Below, one piece after another: positions 30,443 to 41,271 of a stretch of DNA of 64,000 nt (the first letter of the stretch is position 1; each line of letters begins with the position of its first letter). This stretch comes from Yarrowia lipolytica (lineage: Eukaryota > Ascomycota > Dipodascomycetes > Dipodascales): NCBI RefSeq assembly GCF_001761485.1, contig NC_090774.1:806001-870000 (forward strand), read 5' to 3'. A model generated the notes under the pieces. It saw nothing but the letters and a program-made list of their open reading frames with translations. It had not been told where the DNA came from and made no database searches. The translations under genes and the position numbers were made by a program.

Positions 30443-32176
30443 TCATCTTGTGCACATACAGGTATTTAATCTTATAGAGAACCAGAAAGAACTGGAGTGA
30501 GAGTAGACATTACTCATAATGAGCTAAGGCGAGATCGCTGTTATGTGACGTACTTGTACGGGGACTGTACATACTGTACTTGTAAGGTGCGAAGGAACAC
30601 GACGCTCAACTGTTTGCAGGCTGAACTCCTGACGAGACACATCTTGCTCACAGTCAGATTAGCAGCCGTAAGAAGCTTGAGTTGATGTGTCCTGAACCTA
30701 ACAAAACCACGGAGTCGTTTGGTGTCACGCACAAGACATTATCCGTGCAATACAGTGCTGAAGAACCTAACTATCGCTACATACTTCTTTTTCATTCACA
30801 TCTTCATTCTTTATTTAGTGCTCAAAGTATTCCGGTACTGGATATACGCGGGGACTGATGTTAGTCAATGTTTTGGATACCAAAAATCAGTGGTGTAAGA
30901 AGTTCAGGAAAGCAGTTCGTTACATTAAGATTCAAAGGTAAGCGTTGGAAATTGCATAAAATGTTTCATCATCCAAGAAGCTGTCGTGTTGTGTTACTCA
31001 CCATTTGGTTGTGCGCGTGAGATGTGAAAAAACAAATCGCGAGTATTTTATAGACGCTTCGAGGGTTAGGGGACTCTACTAAACGCAGGAGGGTAATTTG
31101 GAATATAGGGCATGGAATATAAAGGTGTTGAAAACAGGTTAAGGATCGGGGAAATGGCGCAAAGTGTTCAAGACAGATATAACTCCGTTGTGTGAAATTA
31201 TCCCGCCATTTGGGGTACTTTGGAAAAGTCCAAGTCGAATCTTGTTGACTCTTCGACAAGCTCTAAATGTAGTTGGCGTTTTTGTTGAAATAAGACGTGT
31301 TGAGGAAATAGGCAGACATAAAGGGCTGTTTGGGAGCTGGAGAATAGAAAGTGTCTAAAACGATATCCCCCAATAGATATATCAAGTTATTGTGGTTACA
31401 TAACCCGTAACTGCTTCCATGAGCCCACAAAGTGAGACTCGGGAAGGAACGACTTTCGGAACAGAACTTCTACAAGTAGTTGGATTAGGTTCAATCTACA
31501 GTAACCTTGGGGCATCTTGGAGAGGAAGAAAATATCCATGTTAGTGTACAGCTCGGAGTTCGCAGGAGGGGGTTGAGATCTTGTCAGGCTCATATAAGAA
31601 AGACGCGCAAACTTCAGTACTGTACTGTACAGTAGTATCAAAATGTGCAAGTCAACTGCTCATTGTGTCACGGATTATGGACAATAGATGATAGCTGTCT
31701 CAGCCCAACAAGCAAACAGGCTCCACTTTCAGCCGCACGAAGTAGAGAGAGGAACGAGTGTAAGCGTACGTACAAGTAAAAAGTAACATGACGACTTTGT
31801 TTATGGATAATTGAAAAGTTTCAATTCGGGTTCTTTTTTCGTAATATCTTCATCTCTTCTGATCTCTTCTGATCTCTTCTGGAGTGTGCGTACTTGAGTT
31901 GACTGGTTCAGGTTGTGTTCTTAGAGGGGTGTTTTCGGAAGCGGTAAGAAGTATCCAATTTGACCTAAAGGAGAAAGATGTATTAAAACCAGATTTTCTG
32001 ATGTAAAGAACTCCTCAAATTTTCTGACAAATTACTACAGCTCAAGTTATATACACGCCCCACTCGAGGCTACTCGGAACTTTAAACCCCACATGACTCC
32101 ACCTTCGGGTGCAAGCACACGAATATGATGCAGTGACTTAACTGCAACTTGTTGAGACACAGCACACTATAACACA
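30443..32176. other. Intergenic, aminotransferase to BNA6 (1.7 kb)
   Basis: No gene supported on either strand. Contains GTAC words (30550-30585, 31615-31635) and the TCTCTTCTGA decamer repeat at 31853-31882. Confidence 0.55.
31853..31882 (+). repeat. Tandem decamer, three copies
   Basis: TCTCTTCTGA repeated three times (the last copy ends in G). It lies about 300 bp upstream of BNA6. Confidence 0.85.
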
Positions 32177-33055
32177 ATGTCTTTTGCACACCTACTCCCC
32201 ATTGACGGCGACTGGAAGACCGACGTGACCCGATGGATGTCTGAGGACGTGCCCTCGTTCGACGTCGGTGGATATGTTGTTGGAGACGACATTCACCATG
32301 CCACTCTCTACTGCAAGTCTCCCGGAGTGGTTGCAGGTGTTCCCTTTGCCCAGGAGGTGTTCGACCGAAACCAGCTCAAGGTGAAGTGGAGCGTGCGTGA
32401 GGGTGACTACGTGGATCCCAAGGGTGGCAAGGTTGCTGTTGCCAAGGTGTCTGGTCCCGTTCGACAGGTGCTTCTGGCCGAGCGAACTGCTCTCAACCTC
32501 CTTGCTCGAGCCTCCGGAGTCGCCACAAAGTCCCGACACATTGTCGAGCTGGCCAAGAAGGCTGGCTACACTGGAATTATTGCCGGCACTCGAAAGACCA
32601 CCCCCGGCCTGCGACGGCTGGAGAAGTACGCCATGATTGTCGGAGGAGCTGACCCCCACAGATACGACCTATCGTCAATGGTTATGCTCAAGGACAACCA
32701 CGTGTGGGCCACTGGATCAATCACTGATTCCGTGAAGAAGGCTCGGTCTGTGTGCGGATTTGCCATGAAGATCGAGGTCGAGTGCCAGAGCGAGGAGGAG
32801 GCCAATGAAGCCATTGCCGCCGGTGCAGACATCATCATGCTGGATAACTTTGACGGCAAGGGTCTGCAGGTGGCTGCTCAGAGCATCAAGGACAAGTGGA
32901 ACGGTACCAAGCACTTCATGCTCGAGTGCAGTGGAGGTCTGACCGAGGAGAACATCGGCTCTTACCTGACCAACCAGATTGACATCTACTCCACTTCTAG
33001 TATCCACCAAGGAACTGGCATTGTTGATTTCTCCCTGAAGATTGATCATAACTAA
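32177..33055 (+). CDS. BNA6: Quinolinate phosphoribosyltransferase
   Basis: The 292-residue enzyme converts quinolinate and PRPP to nicotinate mononucleotide in de novo NAD synthesis. It has the QPRT order: an N-terminal alpha/beta part with [18 protein letters not shown], then a barrel with [17 protein letters not shown] (about 100), [16 protein letters not shown] (about 140, phosphate and substrate-binding arginines and lysine), MLKDNHVW (about 172), [14 protein letters not shown] (about 200) and [11 protein letters not shown] near the end. Length equals the yeast protein (295). ATG at 32177 is the first in frame. Confidence 0.96.
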   Translation: MSFAHLLPIDGDWKTDVTRWMSEDVPSFDVGGYVVGDDIHHATLYCKSPGVVAGVPFAQEVFDRNQLKVKWSVREGDYVDPKGGKVAVAKVSGPVRQVLLAERTALNLLARASGVATKSRHIVELAKKAGYTGIIAGTRKTTPGLRRLEKYAMIVGGADPHRYDLSSMVMLKDNHVWATGSITDSVKKARSVCGFAMKIEVECQSEEEANEAIAAGADIIMLDNFDGKGLQVAAQSIKDKWNGTKHFMLECSGGLTEENIGSYLTNQIDIYSTSSIHQGTGIVDFSLKIDHN

Positions 33056-33444
33056 GTGAGTTGCAACATGATTGCGTAACACAAGTTTGGTGATCATGCA
33101 AGGAGGTGTCGATGCCTGATTCTACAACTGCCACTTATGAGTATTAGACCACTACAGCACTGATCGGTGCATCTGTAATTAGCAATATATCTGATTTATA
33201 CGTGCAAAGCTTGTTACATGGTTACGCCATGTCTGGGTATATATTGTTCTTCCCCTTGATAATCTTTTCAAGTCTTCTATGATGATACTCCTACAGGATT
33301 GCAGTGATGTTTTTCGATGGTGAAGGATGTCCAAAAATCCCTGTGGGGGCAATACACAGCTTGCACACTGGACGAATTGTAACACAGGTCTCCAATATAG
33401 CATAATTAACATAATCATTTCATAAATATATCTCACCCCTCCTC
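33056..33444. other. Intergenic between convergent BNA6 and TSC2
   Basis: No gene seen; terminator regions only. Confidence 0.6.
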
Positions 33445-36400
33445 TTAGTTCAAGAACGAAGTGAAGTCCAGGCTCTTCAACAAGGGCAAGTCATTACCGG
33501 TATCTTCATCTTCAGTAAAAACAGGTCCAGACGGATTATCGTCGTCATCGTCATCATTGTCGTCAGGTGCACCTCCTCCTTGCAGCTGTTCGAGGAACGA
33601 GGCCGCCATATCCTTGCTGTCAGTAGCAGCATTCTTCTTCTCAGCTGCTGCTGCCTCAACCTGGGCCACTGTCTTCTCCTTTAGCTGCTGAATCTGCTGC
33701 AGTCGGTACCTCCAATTCGACACATACTGACCGTCGGAGTACCAGATAGTTGCAAACTTGGAGGCGATCAAAACGAGGTTTCGAATGAAATCAGGCAGAG
33801 AGCCTTCGGAGATGATCTTCAAGTGACAGGCAGCAAAAATAGCAGGCACTCCTGCCTTTCGGTAAGCTCGGACCTTGTAGTAGCGAGTGGGCTGGTCTGC
33901 TGGGGTCTTGGGCTCGTCCTTGGTATCTGCAAAAATGTGAGACTTATCGAAGTTAGCCGAGTGAGGCGTGATGACAATGTTGATGAAGTTAAACTGAGAC
34001 TTGATGGTATTGAAATCAAAAGTGAGTCCAGACTCGTCAAAGAACACGTTAACATAGTCGTTGCCAATGTGCCGCTTTTTAGAAGCATAGGCGGTATCTT
34101 GGGGATTCAGAGGGGGAGGCATGAGTGTAGTGGCATGGAAAACAAGCTGTGAAATTTTGTCTCTCCAGCAGTATGCAAATTCACCATCCACATTCTGCTC
34201 GGTGTCGAGTCCACCAGTGTAGATGGACTTGTTATCCTTGAGACGGGTCAGAGTACCGAGAGAAGACATGAACTGCCGGTAATGAAGAGATCCAGTTTGG
34301 TTAGCCAAAATTTCCGTCTCTTCCTTCTGATTGGGGCCCATGTACATGACACCGACCTTGTGAAAATCAACCACAGGGATACGGTCAATAGCAGACACCG
34401 CTCGAGTAGTAGCAGGATCTGTACCAAGAGCAATGGGCTTGGGGATATCGGCTGTGACATCAGTAGGGAGGGTCTGCAAAAGGAAGTAGTTGGGGGAAAA
34501 TAGCTCTTCGGAAGACTGCTCAGTCTGAGTCTGTCGAGGGACCATCTTGTCGGAGGGGTTCACATTGATGATAGCAGTGCCGGTGGGTCTTCTGACAATA
34601 TACTGAGTTTCTCCAGTGGTCAGAACAGTCTGGATGGAGATGACTGAAGTTCCATACAGCCACTGCTTTGTGGAAGTCTTCTTGTCCTTGAGGTGGGCAT
34701 TGATACCCATCATGGAAGGCATCTGAAGATCGAAGTCAGTGAAAGCAAATCGCTGAATCAGATCAAGCAGTGCAAGAGACTGGGGATCGATGTCGGCAGG
34801 GTTTCCGTCTGCCAAAATGAGGTTTCGCACAATGAACTTAGCCAGAAAGTGACGTTTGGAAATATCGAGTTTAAGGAACCAAGCGATAATCACGTTGTAG
34901 GCCAGAGCAAGCAAATACTGGCTCATGACGGTGCCATTGAACTGAGTCGCATCAGTGGACGACTTTGTATCCGGACCAGTGGGGTCATAGTTGACCTGAT
35001 GTTTCGATCCATCGCTCATTTTGGCCAAATCGTTGGCGTGCTGAATGTACTTGAAGGCCATGCCGAAGATTCGCTTGTACTCATCCTGAGTGAATGATCG
35101 GGTAAGAGAGGGCATTCGAGATAGGGCGAGGAGAAACTCGAGAATGTGGGGAGAAGAAGAGAGAGTAGTGATCTTCGTCTGGAACTTTGTAAAGATTTGG
35201 GGCAGGAATCGTCGAATAGATACGGGGAACTCGTAACAACATAGAACCAGGGCATGGATACAGGGAATAGCAGTCTTTTCCCATGACGACAAGCCAGCCA
35301 CCAATGCTTGAAGAATATACTCCTCGTCTGTTCTCGACAGAAGATCTCCATAGCCAATAAAGGATGAAATGTTTCGAATAATGGCCACTCCGATATCAGG
35401 CTTGGAAATGTCCTTGGGGATCTTCAACGCAGCAGGGAGCCGGTCGGAAATACCCTCAGAGAGTGCCACTCTAAGAGCCTTAATGTCCTGATGCGACCAC
35501 TTGAACAATGCCAAATTGGAAAGCTGAGGTCCCAAATGAGCCAAGACAAAAGAGTAAATCTCCCAGTCACACTGAGCCTTGCTGATGACCTGTAGAATCT
35601 CTGAGAACCAAAGCGATGTGTCGATACTGTAGACCCCGTTCCGGGGCTCCTGGCCAGGAGGACCCACCATCAGTTTTCGGCACGGCTTGTTCCGCTCAAC
35701 ACCGTCCAGAAACTTGACATCTTCGGGGAAATGCCACGGTTTGTCACACTCCTCTTCTCGACCGGTGTAGTTTCGGCCAAACGAAGCAGACAGTCCATCC
35801 ATGTCCACGGGGTTTGTGATGTACACGTATTCGTCGTCGGTGGATCGCAGTCGCACAAACAAACGACATGCTTCAAGGTAGGCGTCCACAGAGTTCTGTT
35901 GTCGCAAAGTGGGTAGCATTTTCACTAGAGTGGTGTAAACCAGCTGGGCTTTTTGAGGCTGGATCAACATAAATTGGCCGAACATTCGTCCCAGAGAGTA
36001 CACCAGCTCAACAGCGGGGGCCTCTCCAGTAGCTGTAATGTCTCGTAGCATGGTGTTGAACACGTCGAAGGACGCACTTTTGCTCATATCAGTAAGCAGA
36101 GTCAGCAAACGCGATCGAACCTTGGTAGTCAGATGTGATGATCTGTAGGTATTTGAGAGCATGGAAATCAGCTTGTTCAGCATATCTCGATCATTGACTT
36201 CAGAAGAGACAGTGTAGAGTCTATCCATAAAGTCCAGAACCAGCATCCGTACGCCATCGGGCCAGTAGGGCTCCAAAAAGTCGAGAACAAGCTCAGTATT
36301 GGCTTCCCAGTTGGAAGAAAATGGCGAACAGAGGTACGAGTCTTCGAAGTGACGCACAATTCGAGCAGCAGAAGATTCGTTTAAGAAAGGAGCCATTTCC

Positions 36401-38001
36401 AAATAGAATTGGATGGTCTGTTCCTTAGGTGCAGTAAAGTCAGCCTTACGTTCCAAAGAAGAAACAAGCTCCACAAAATCCCTGATGCACAACATCAACT
36501 TGGATGGTTCCGGGGCAGGAGCAGCACTATCCTCCTTGTTCTCCTTGCCATCCTTGGTGGAGTCAGCAGAAAAGATACTGCCTGCTCGCTTACTAAGCCG
36601 TGATCGGGTTTCGAAATGTGCGCTCTTCTTGTCAAAGAGCGAAGTTGAGCCCTGACCTGTACCCGCGGTCTTAGTAATCGAACCTGTTCGATGCATACTT
36701 GATTGGTTGCCTGTTGCTGAATCATCCATTTCCTGCTCAGCACACCTGGCAATGATCACGTAAGGTGAGTGGTCCGAGTCCCAGTCTTCGTAGGTGATTT
36801 TTCGGCACGTTTCCTGGTTTCGAACGAGTTCCGTCACGTTCTGACACACCTCCAAATCGTGGTTGGCGCTTCCTAGACGCAAAGAGTCCTCGTAAGCTCC
36901 TAGAACTGCCCCCATTGTGATATCCAACTTCAATTCAGGAGGGGTATTCTCAGCCAGCACACGCAGAAATCGAACAGTGCCTCTCAAAGTGTTTCCATTG
37001 GGTGCGTTTTGTCCAGATGTGTTCTTGCCAGCATCCTGGAGGTATCTGAACATGATTTCAACTGTTGCATGGCCCACATGGGAACTGCACAGCATAGTCA
37101 AAGACTGTCCAACGGCCTCTTCCAAGTCGGGAATGGTGACATATGTGGAGCACAGAATGTCGAGGACCACGGGAATGCTCTTGATGGGCACGTAGCCGCT
37201 CTGAATGACCGTATTGAACATTTCAAGGGCCGCTTCAATGTCTGATTTGGAAGACGTTCGACGACACATGGTCACCACTTCACCTAAAATTGCTCCAACC
37301 TCGTCGTCGTTGAACATTTGAAAGTTGTGTTGAAGCATGCTGGTCAGCAGTTTCATAAGGGTCTGCAGGTTGTCGTTCATGGTCACTTTTCCTCCTGTAG
37401 AGGCAGCGGTAACGTCGTCGATTCGGCCTATACGCACGTCCTGCGCCTCGGCAGCCAGACGTTTGAGCCACGAGCTGAGAATGTGTGTGAAGGGGTATCC
37501 GGACTGGTACAGGTCGAAGACGTTTTTGCCATTGTCGGTAAGGACTCGCAGCACCTCCAGCTGCAGGTCAAAGTCCTGGAGGTTGGAGTTCTCGATGAGG
37601 CTTTGAAAGTACGCCAGTCGCGATCCCGTAGCGCTCTCATCCTGCTTGATGCATGCAATCATAAGCTTGAGGCCGCTTCGTCGGCACTCCGTGGGTTGGT
37701 CCGTCTTGGTGAGATCTCTGGCGGCATACCAGATTTCGGGAATCGATGACACCGAGTATGTTTGGACTGCATGCTCCAGTGCCATGGCCGCCTCGACCTT
37801 TTTGTCGGGCGTTCCTGTCGCAAGCACGCGCATCAGCTCCTCCTGGTCTGCTGCTCCTCCTACCACTGTCGGCCGAGTCTGGGGAGCTCCGCTGGAGGAC
37901 GACTTGAAGCCCTTGGTCAGCGACTTGAACACCGAGCCAAGTCCGCTTTTCTGGGTCACTGGGTTAGAAGGTGTGATTGGAAGCGAGTGTCTTCGGTCCA
38001 T
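33445..38001 (-). CDS. TSC2: Tuberin (Tsc2), RapGAP-domain protein
   Basis: The 1518-residue protein has the tuberin layout: a basic serine-rich N-terminus, a long helical repeat region with the tuberin N-terminal domain (about 60-450), a middle tuberin region (about 600-900) and a C-terminal Rap/Ran-GAP domain (about 1215-1440). The catalytic asparagine thumb is in HIGNDYVNVFFDESG near residue 1310. In animals and fission yeast Tsc2 with Tsc1 inactivates Rheb and so restrains TORC1; baker's yeast lacks it. The tail ends with an aspartate run (DDNDDDDDDN). The frame is open 27 bases further up but only to TTG; ATG at 38001 is used. A TCACGTGA palindrome lies 93 bp upstream. Confidence 0.92.
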   Translation of the reverse strand: MDRRHSLPITPSNPVTQKSGLGSVFKSLTKGFKSSSSGAPQTRPTVVGGAADQEELMRVLATGTPDKKVEAAMALEHAVQTYSVSSIPEIWYAARDLTKTDQPTECRRSGLKLMIACIKQDESATGSRLAYFQSLIENSNLQDFDLQLEVLRVLTDNGKNVFDLYQSGYPFTHILSSWLKRLAAEAQDVRIGRIDDVTAASTGGKVTMNDNLQTLMKLLTSMLQHNFQMFNDDEVGAILGEVVTMCRRTSSKSDIEAALEMFNTVIQSGYVPIKSIPVVLDILCSTYVTIPDLEEAVGQSLTMLCSSHVGHATVEIMFRYLQDAGKNTSGQNAPNGNTLRGTVRFLRVLAENTPPELKLDITMGAVLGAYEDSLRLGSANHDLEVCQNVTELVRNQETCRKITYEDWDSDHSPYVIIARCAEQEMDDSATGNQSSMHRTGSITKTAGTGQGSTSLFDKKSAHFETRSRLSKRAGSIFSADSTKDGKENKEDSAAPAPEPSKLMLCIRDFVELVSSLERKADFTAPKEQTIQFYLEMAPFLNESSAARIVRHFEDSYLCSPFSSNWEANTELVLDFLEPYWPDGVRMLVLDFMDRLYTVSSEVNDRDMLNKLISMLSNTYRSSHLTTKVRSRLLTLLTDMSKSASFDVFNTMLRDITATGEAPAVELVYSLGRMFGQFMLIQPQKAQLVYTTLVKMLPTLRQQNSVDAYLEACRLFVRLRSTDDEYVYITNPVDMDGLSASFGRNYTGREEECDKPWHFPEDVKFLDGVERNKPCRKLMVGPPGQEPRNGVYSIDTSLWFSEILQVISKAQCDWEIYSFVLAHLGPQLSNLALFKWSHQDIKALRVALSEGISDRLPAALKIPKDISKPDIGVAIIRNISSFIGYGDLLSRTDEEYILQALVAGLSSWEKTAIPCIHALVLCCYEFPVSIRRFLPQIFTKFQTKITTLSSSPHILEFLLALSRMPSLTRSFTQDEYKRIFGMAFKYIQHANDLAKMSDGSKHQVNYDPTGPDTKSSTDATQFNGTVMSQYLLALAYNVIIAWFLKLDISKRHFLAKFIVRNLILADGNPADIDPQSLALLDLIQRFAFTDFDLQMPSMMGINAHLKDKKTSTKQWLYGTSVISIQTVLTTGETQYIVRRPTGTAIINVNPSDKMVPRQTQTEQSSEELFSPNYFLLQTLPTDVTADIPKPIALGTDPATTRAVSAIDRIPVVDFHKVGVMYMGPNQKEETEILANQTGSLHYRQFMSSLGTLTRLKDNKSIYTGGLDTEQNVDGEFAYCWRDKISQLVFHATTLMPPPLNPQDTAYASKKRHIGNDYVNVFFDESGLTFDFNTIKSQFNFINIVITPHSANFDKSHIFADTKDEPKTPADQPTRYYKVRAYRKAGVPAIFAACHLKIISEGSLPDFIRNLVLIASKFATIWYSDGQYVSNWRYRLQQIQQLKEKTVAQVEAAAAEKKNAATDSKDMAASFLEQLQGGGAPDDNDDDDDDNPSGPVFTEDEDTGNDLPLLKSLDFTSFLN

Positions 38002-39202
38002 GTTTGTAATAGAATGGTACTGTACCAACTGTTGCTATTGTAGATATCGCACTATGGCAGGCACTAGCGGACTAGCACGGAAATATGCATAGATCACGTG
38101 ACGGTGGGTAATAGAGGGCGGTCCTTGATTCGCCATGCCGCCTGTCATACTCACTTGTATCTGCGTTGCTGATGTGGTACAGTAATGTGCTGTTGGTTTG
38201 ATTAGGACACTCCTCTCAGTCTGTCGATATACCAAACACCCAGCCGTCAGATATGCACGGCAGTGGAAAAAATAAGGTTGGTGGGGGAGACGAGGCGGTT
38301 GATGGCGTGGATTATGGACATTGCTTTAAGAGAGGTTTGGGGGGGTTGAAATAGTGAGTTACCGTAGGAAAGTTGATCGAAGACATGGGCTTGGATTTTT
38401 GACGCTATCGCAATTATTTGGCGTTTTAGACGGTATTTGGGCTCATGTGAGGACATGACGAGGTAATTTCAAGTACGATATTTATGCACTCTAAACTACT
38501 TTTGTAAGTAGCTAGTAGTTGAAGCTATTACTTGAACTCAACTTGGGAGGCGAGAACATCGACAGGAGATACTTGATGAGTACTGTACATAGCAATGGTT
38601 TAACTGATGTCATAATAACTTCACAACAAACTGTCCTTCTTGTAATTTCCCTAAAGCCATGATATTATGATACCATACATTTGACATGGACATCGACTAC
38701 AATACATATGGTACAGTACATACAGTACCGTACTTGTAGCTACCGTATTGTACATATTGTACTTCCAGGAACTTTGCATCGAACATGAGATCAGTTTGCA
38801 CAGCTCTTAACCTGTACCCTTGTCATGTGTTTTAAGAACATCATAGGAACAAACGAGAGCTGTCTACCGACACCCAACACGTCTGTTATAATCACTTATG
38901 CTCCGCGATCCATTCTCCAAGTGATTCCAGCACACTGACACTCAATCATACTAATACTGTACGAGGGAGTGTAACTCAGACACGGTTCTAGTTGCTTGTA
39001 CTGGAGCGGTTTGGGCAGTTTTCATCTGTATGTTGGAGGGATTAGATCGGTTAGATATTGGGAGAGCGCATTGATTGCAACTCCCTTATTTGTCATTTCA
39101 ATTATGTGACAAAACTAATCAAAACTGGCTCTGTTGGTTTGATATCCACAACCCCGTTATCACAACTTTAATCAAACGCAAAACACGCTTCTACACACTC
39201 AC
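38002..39202. other. Divergent intergenic region, TSC2 to DOC1
   Basis: No gene seen. TCACGTGA at 38094-38101; a very dense GTAC-word stretch at 38700-38765. Confidence 0.55.
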
Positions 39203-39757
39203 ATGTCTGAAAAGCCGACTTTCACGGAGGGACTCGAAGAGGTGGAGGAGCTGGGGCTCACAGATCTCGGCTCGCTCGCACACTGGTCTGTGTCGTCCCA
39301 CAAGACTGGGTGTGGCGTGGAAGCGCTTCGATCGGACGACCACCAACTGTTCTGGCAGAGTGACGGCCCCCAACCCCACCACTTGGATATCCACTTCTCG
39401 AAGCGGGTCTCGATCGAACGGGTCTCAATCTACACTGATTACGAGCTCGACGAGTCGTACACTCCTTCCAAGATCAAAATTCTTGCAGGATCAGGGTACC
39501 ATGATTTGCTGGAAGTGACAGAGGTGGATCTGGACGAACCCCAAGGATGGACGCATCTGGTGCTGGATGGACTGAGAGAAGATGGCGTGCTGAAAACATA
39601 CCTGTTGCGATTGCTGATTCCAGCTAACCACCAACATGGAAAAGATACACACTTGAGAGCTGTCAAGGTATATGGACCCAGGAAACATATGGTGATGGAC
39701 GACAGTATTTTTACTTTCACCACACCACAGATGTTCAGCGAACAGGTTATTCGATAA
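39203..39757 (+). CDS. DOC1: Anaphase-promoting complex subunit Apc10/Doc1
   Basis: The 184-residue protein is a single DOC domain, which helps the APC/C bind substrates processively. Visible marks: LGSLAHWSVSSHKTGCGVEALRSDD (about 22-46), FWQSDGPQPHHLDIHF (about 50-65), YTDYELDESYTPSKIKILAG (about 78-97) and the basic/hydrophobic end. It finishes in isoleucine-arginine, the C-terminal IR tail that docks Apc10 on Apc3. It matches the compact animal and fission-yeast form rather than the longer yeast Doc1 (250). Confidence 0.95.
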   Translation: MSEKPTFTEGLEEVEELGLTDLGSLAHWSVSSHKTGCGVEALRSDDHQLFWQSDGPQPHHLDIHFSKRVSIERVSIYTDYELDESYTPSKIKILAGSGYHDLLEVTEVDLDEPQGWTHLVLDGLREDGVLKTYLLRLLIPANHQHGKDTHLRAVKVYGPRKHMVMDDSIFTFTTPQMFSEQVIR

Positions 39758-41271
39758 AGGATAGTGACGGAACCGGAACCAGTCTTGGTGACATAGTCAG
39801 GATCACGGAACATGACAGTCGTCCCGCTCGTCATGGCGGATAAGCGTCAAAGCCTTGTTGTTTGTGCTATTACGCATCAACAGAACCACCTCTGTCATCT
39901 CGTGTGGGGTACATTCATCGATACCATCGGCACCAGATCAGATGCAATTCTGTACATCGCTCTGTGTGCTTCACCATCTATCTTGGCCAGGCTAGTGGCG
40001 GATGTCACTCCTGCTGTAAGATTGTGTCATTCTGCGATATCTGTTATGCTATCACGTCAACACAGTGTTACCATACAGCAATGGAAACAAGGGTGAACGT
40101 ACTGATACCCTGAACAGTCGTTAGGACTCACCAACCACAACACACTTTAACCGCAGCCTGCTGATGTATGATCTTCTGAGTACCAGCAGATCCGCCATCC
40201 TTGTCAACTCCTTGTAAATAGCTAATTTATCCTCAGCATACGAAGAGCTCCAGAAAATAGTACTCTCTGAGAGGTGTTTCTTTCCGACCCTATCATTACG
40301 AGATGACTGCTTATACCACCAGTATATCCTCCACCGTTGCCATGACAACGGGCGAAGAAGTCTTGTGCATTCGAAGTCGAGAATGTACTGGTACCGCCGT
40401 AGATACTCATGTTGCTGAGCTACAGAACGAGAAATTGTACGAGGATGTCACTTATATCGAAGTTTCATGACGTTTTACGGCGGCCAGTCGAATCTTCTGT
40501 CGTCGTCAGCTACAATTGTAGTGGCTGCTGTAGTAGTTAATGGAATTGCCAGATGCAATCTTGAACAATCTGTTGCATTGAAATATATATCGATCTACAA
40601 GAAGGAACGACTTGAAGTGGCGTGCAAAGTGGACAGTACTTATCCTCTCAACTTGAGGTCATACAAGCTGTCGATTCCTGTTCTCACAGTCCTACATCGA
40701 TGTAGGCTACTTGTAGGTGATATAAAATAAATTAATGAATAATGTGATTATAAAAACAAAAAAATGGTTACATTTTAGAACTTGATGAAAAAGAGGATCA
40801 ACCGGAGCTAGTGAAACGCCCCCTCGTCATATAATCTGCCACAAATACTCCTTACCCATGATACATACAAAAACATTCTCTCCTCTTTTCCGCCATGTTC
40901 GATCCCATTTAGATCTCAACTGATCAAGACTGAACTGTATAATTACTGTACTACAGTACTTGTAGTAGCGAGAGACTGTTGACCCAAAAGCCAATGTTAT
41001 TTGAGTCCATGAAGCAGCCGTACCTGTTACAATAGTAGACGAATTCGATTCAGCTTACAACCCAGGACCATCTCCCATAGTAAACTACCGCCCATCAGCC
41101 ATTATTATATTCTACACACACACACACATAACCCTAACCACAATCCACAAATCGACACAAGTAAACAAACTCTACCTTCGTGCATGCATATAAGTCCTAC
41201 CACACCTTTTTATGAACACCGCCAAGTGTGTTTTTTTGCGTCTACCATCACCACACCACACAACCACACCC
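39758..41271. other. Intergenic, DOC1 to CSE1 (1.5 kb)
   Basis: No gene supported; short frames at 39812-40113, 40121-40410 and 40467-40730 lack family features. GTAC words at 40945-40965; a TATA-like CATATAAG at about 41187 before CSE1. Confidence 0.55.
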
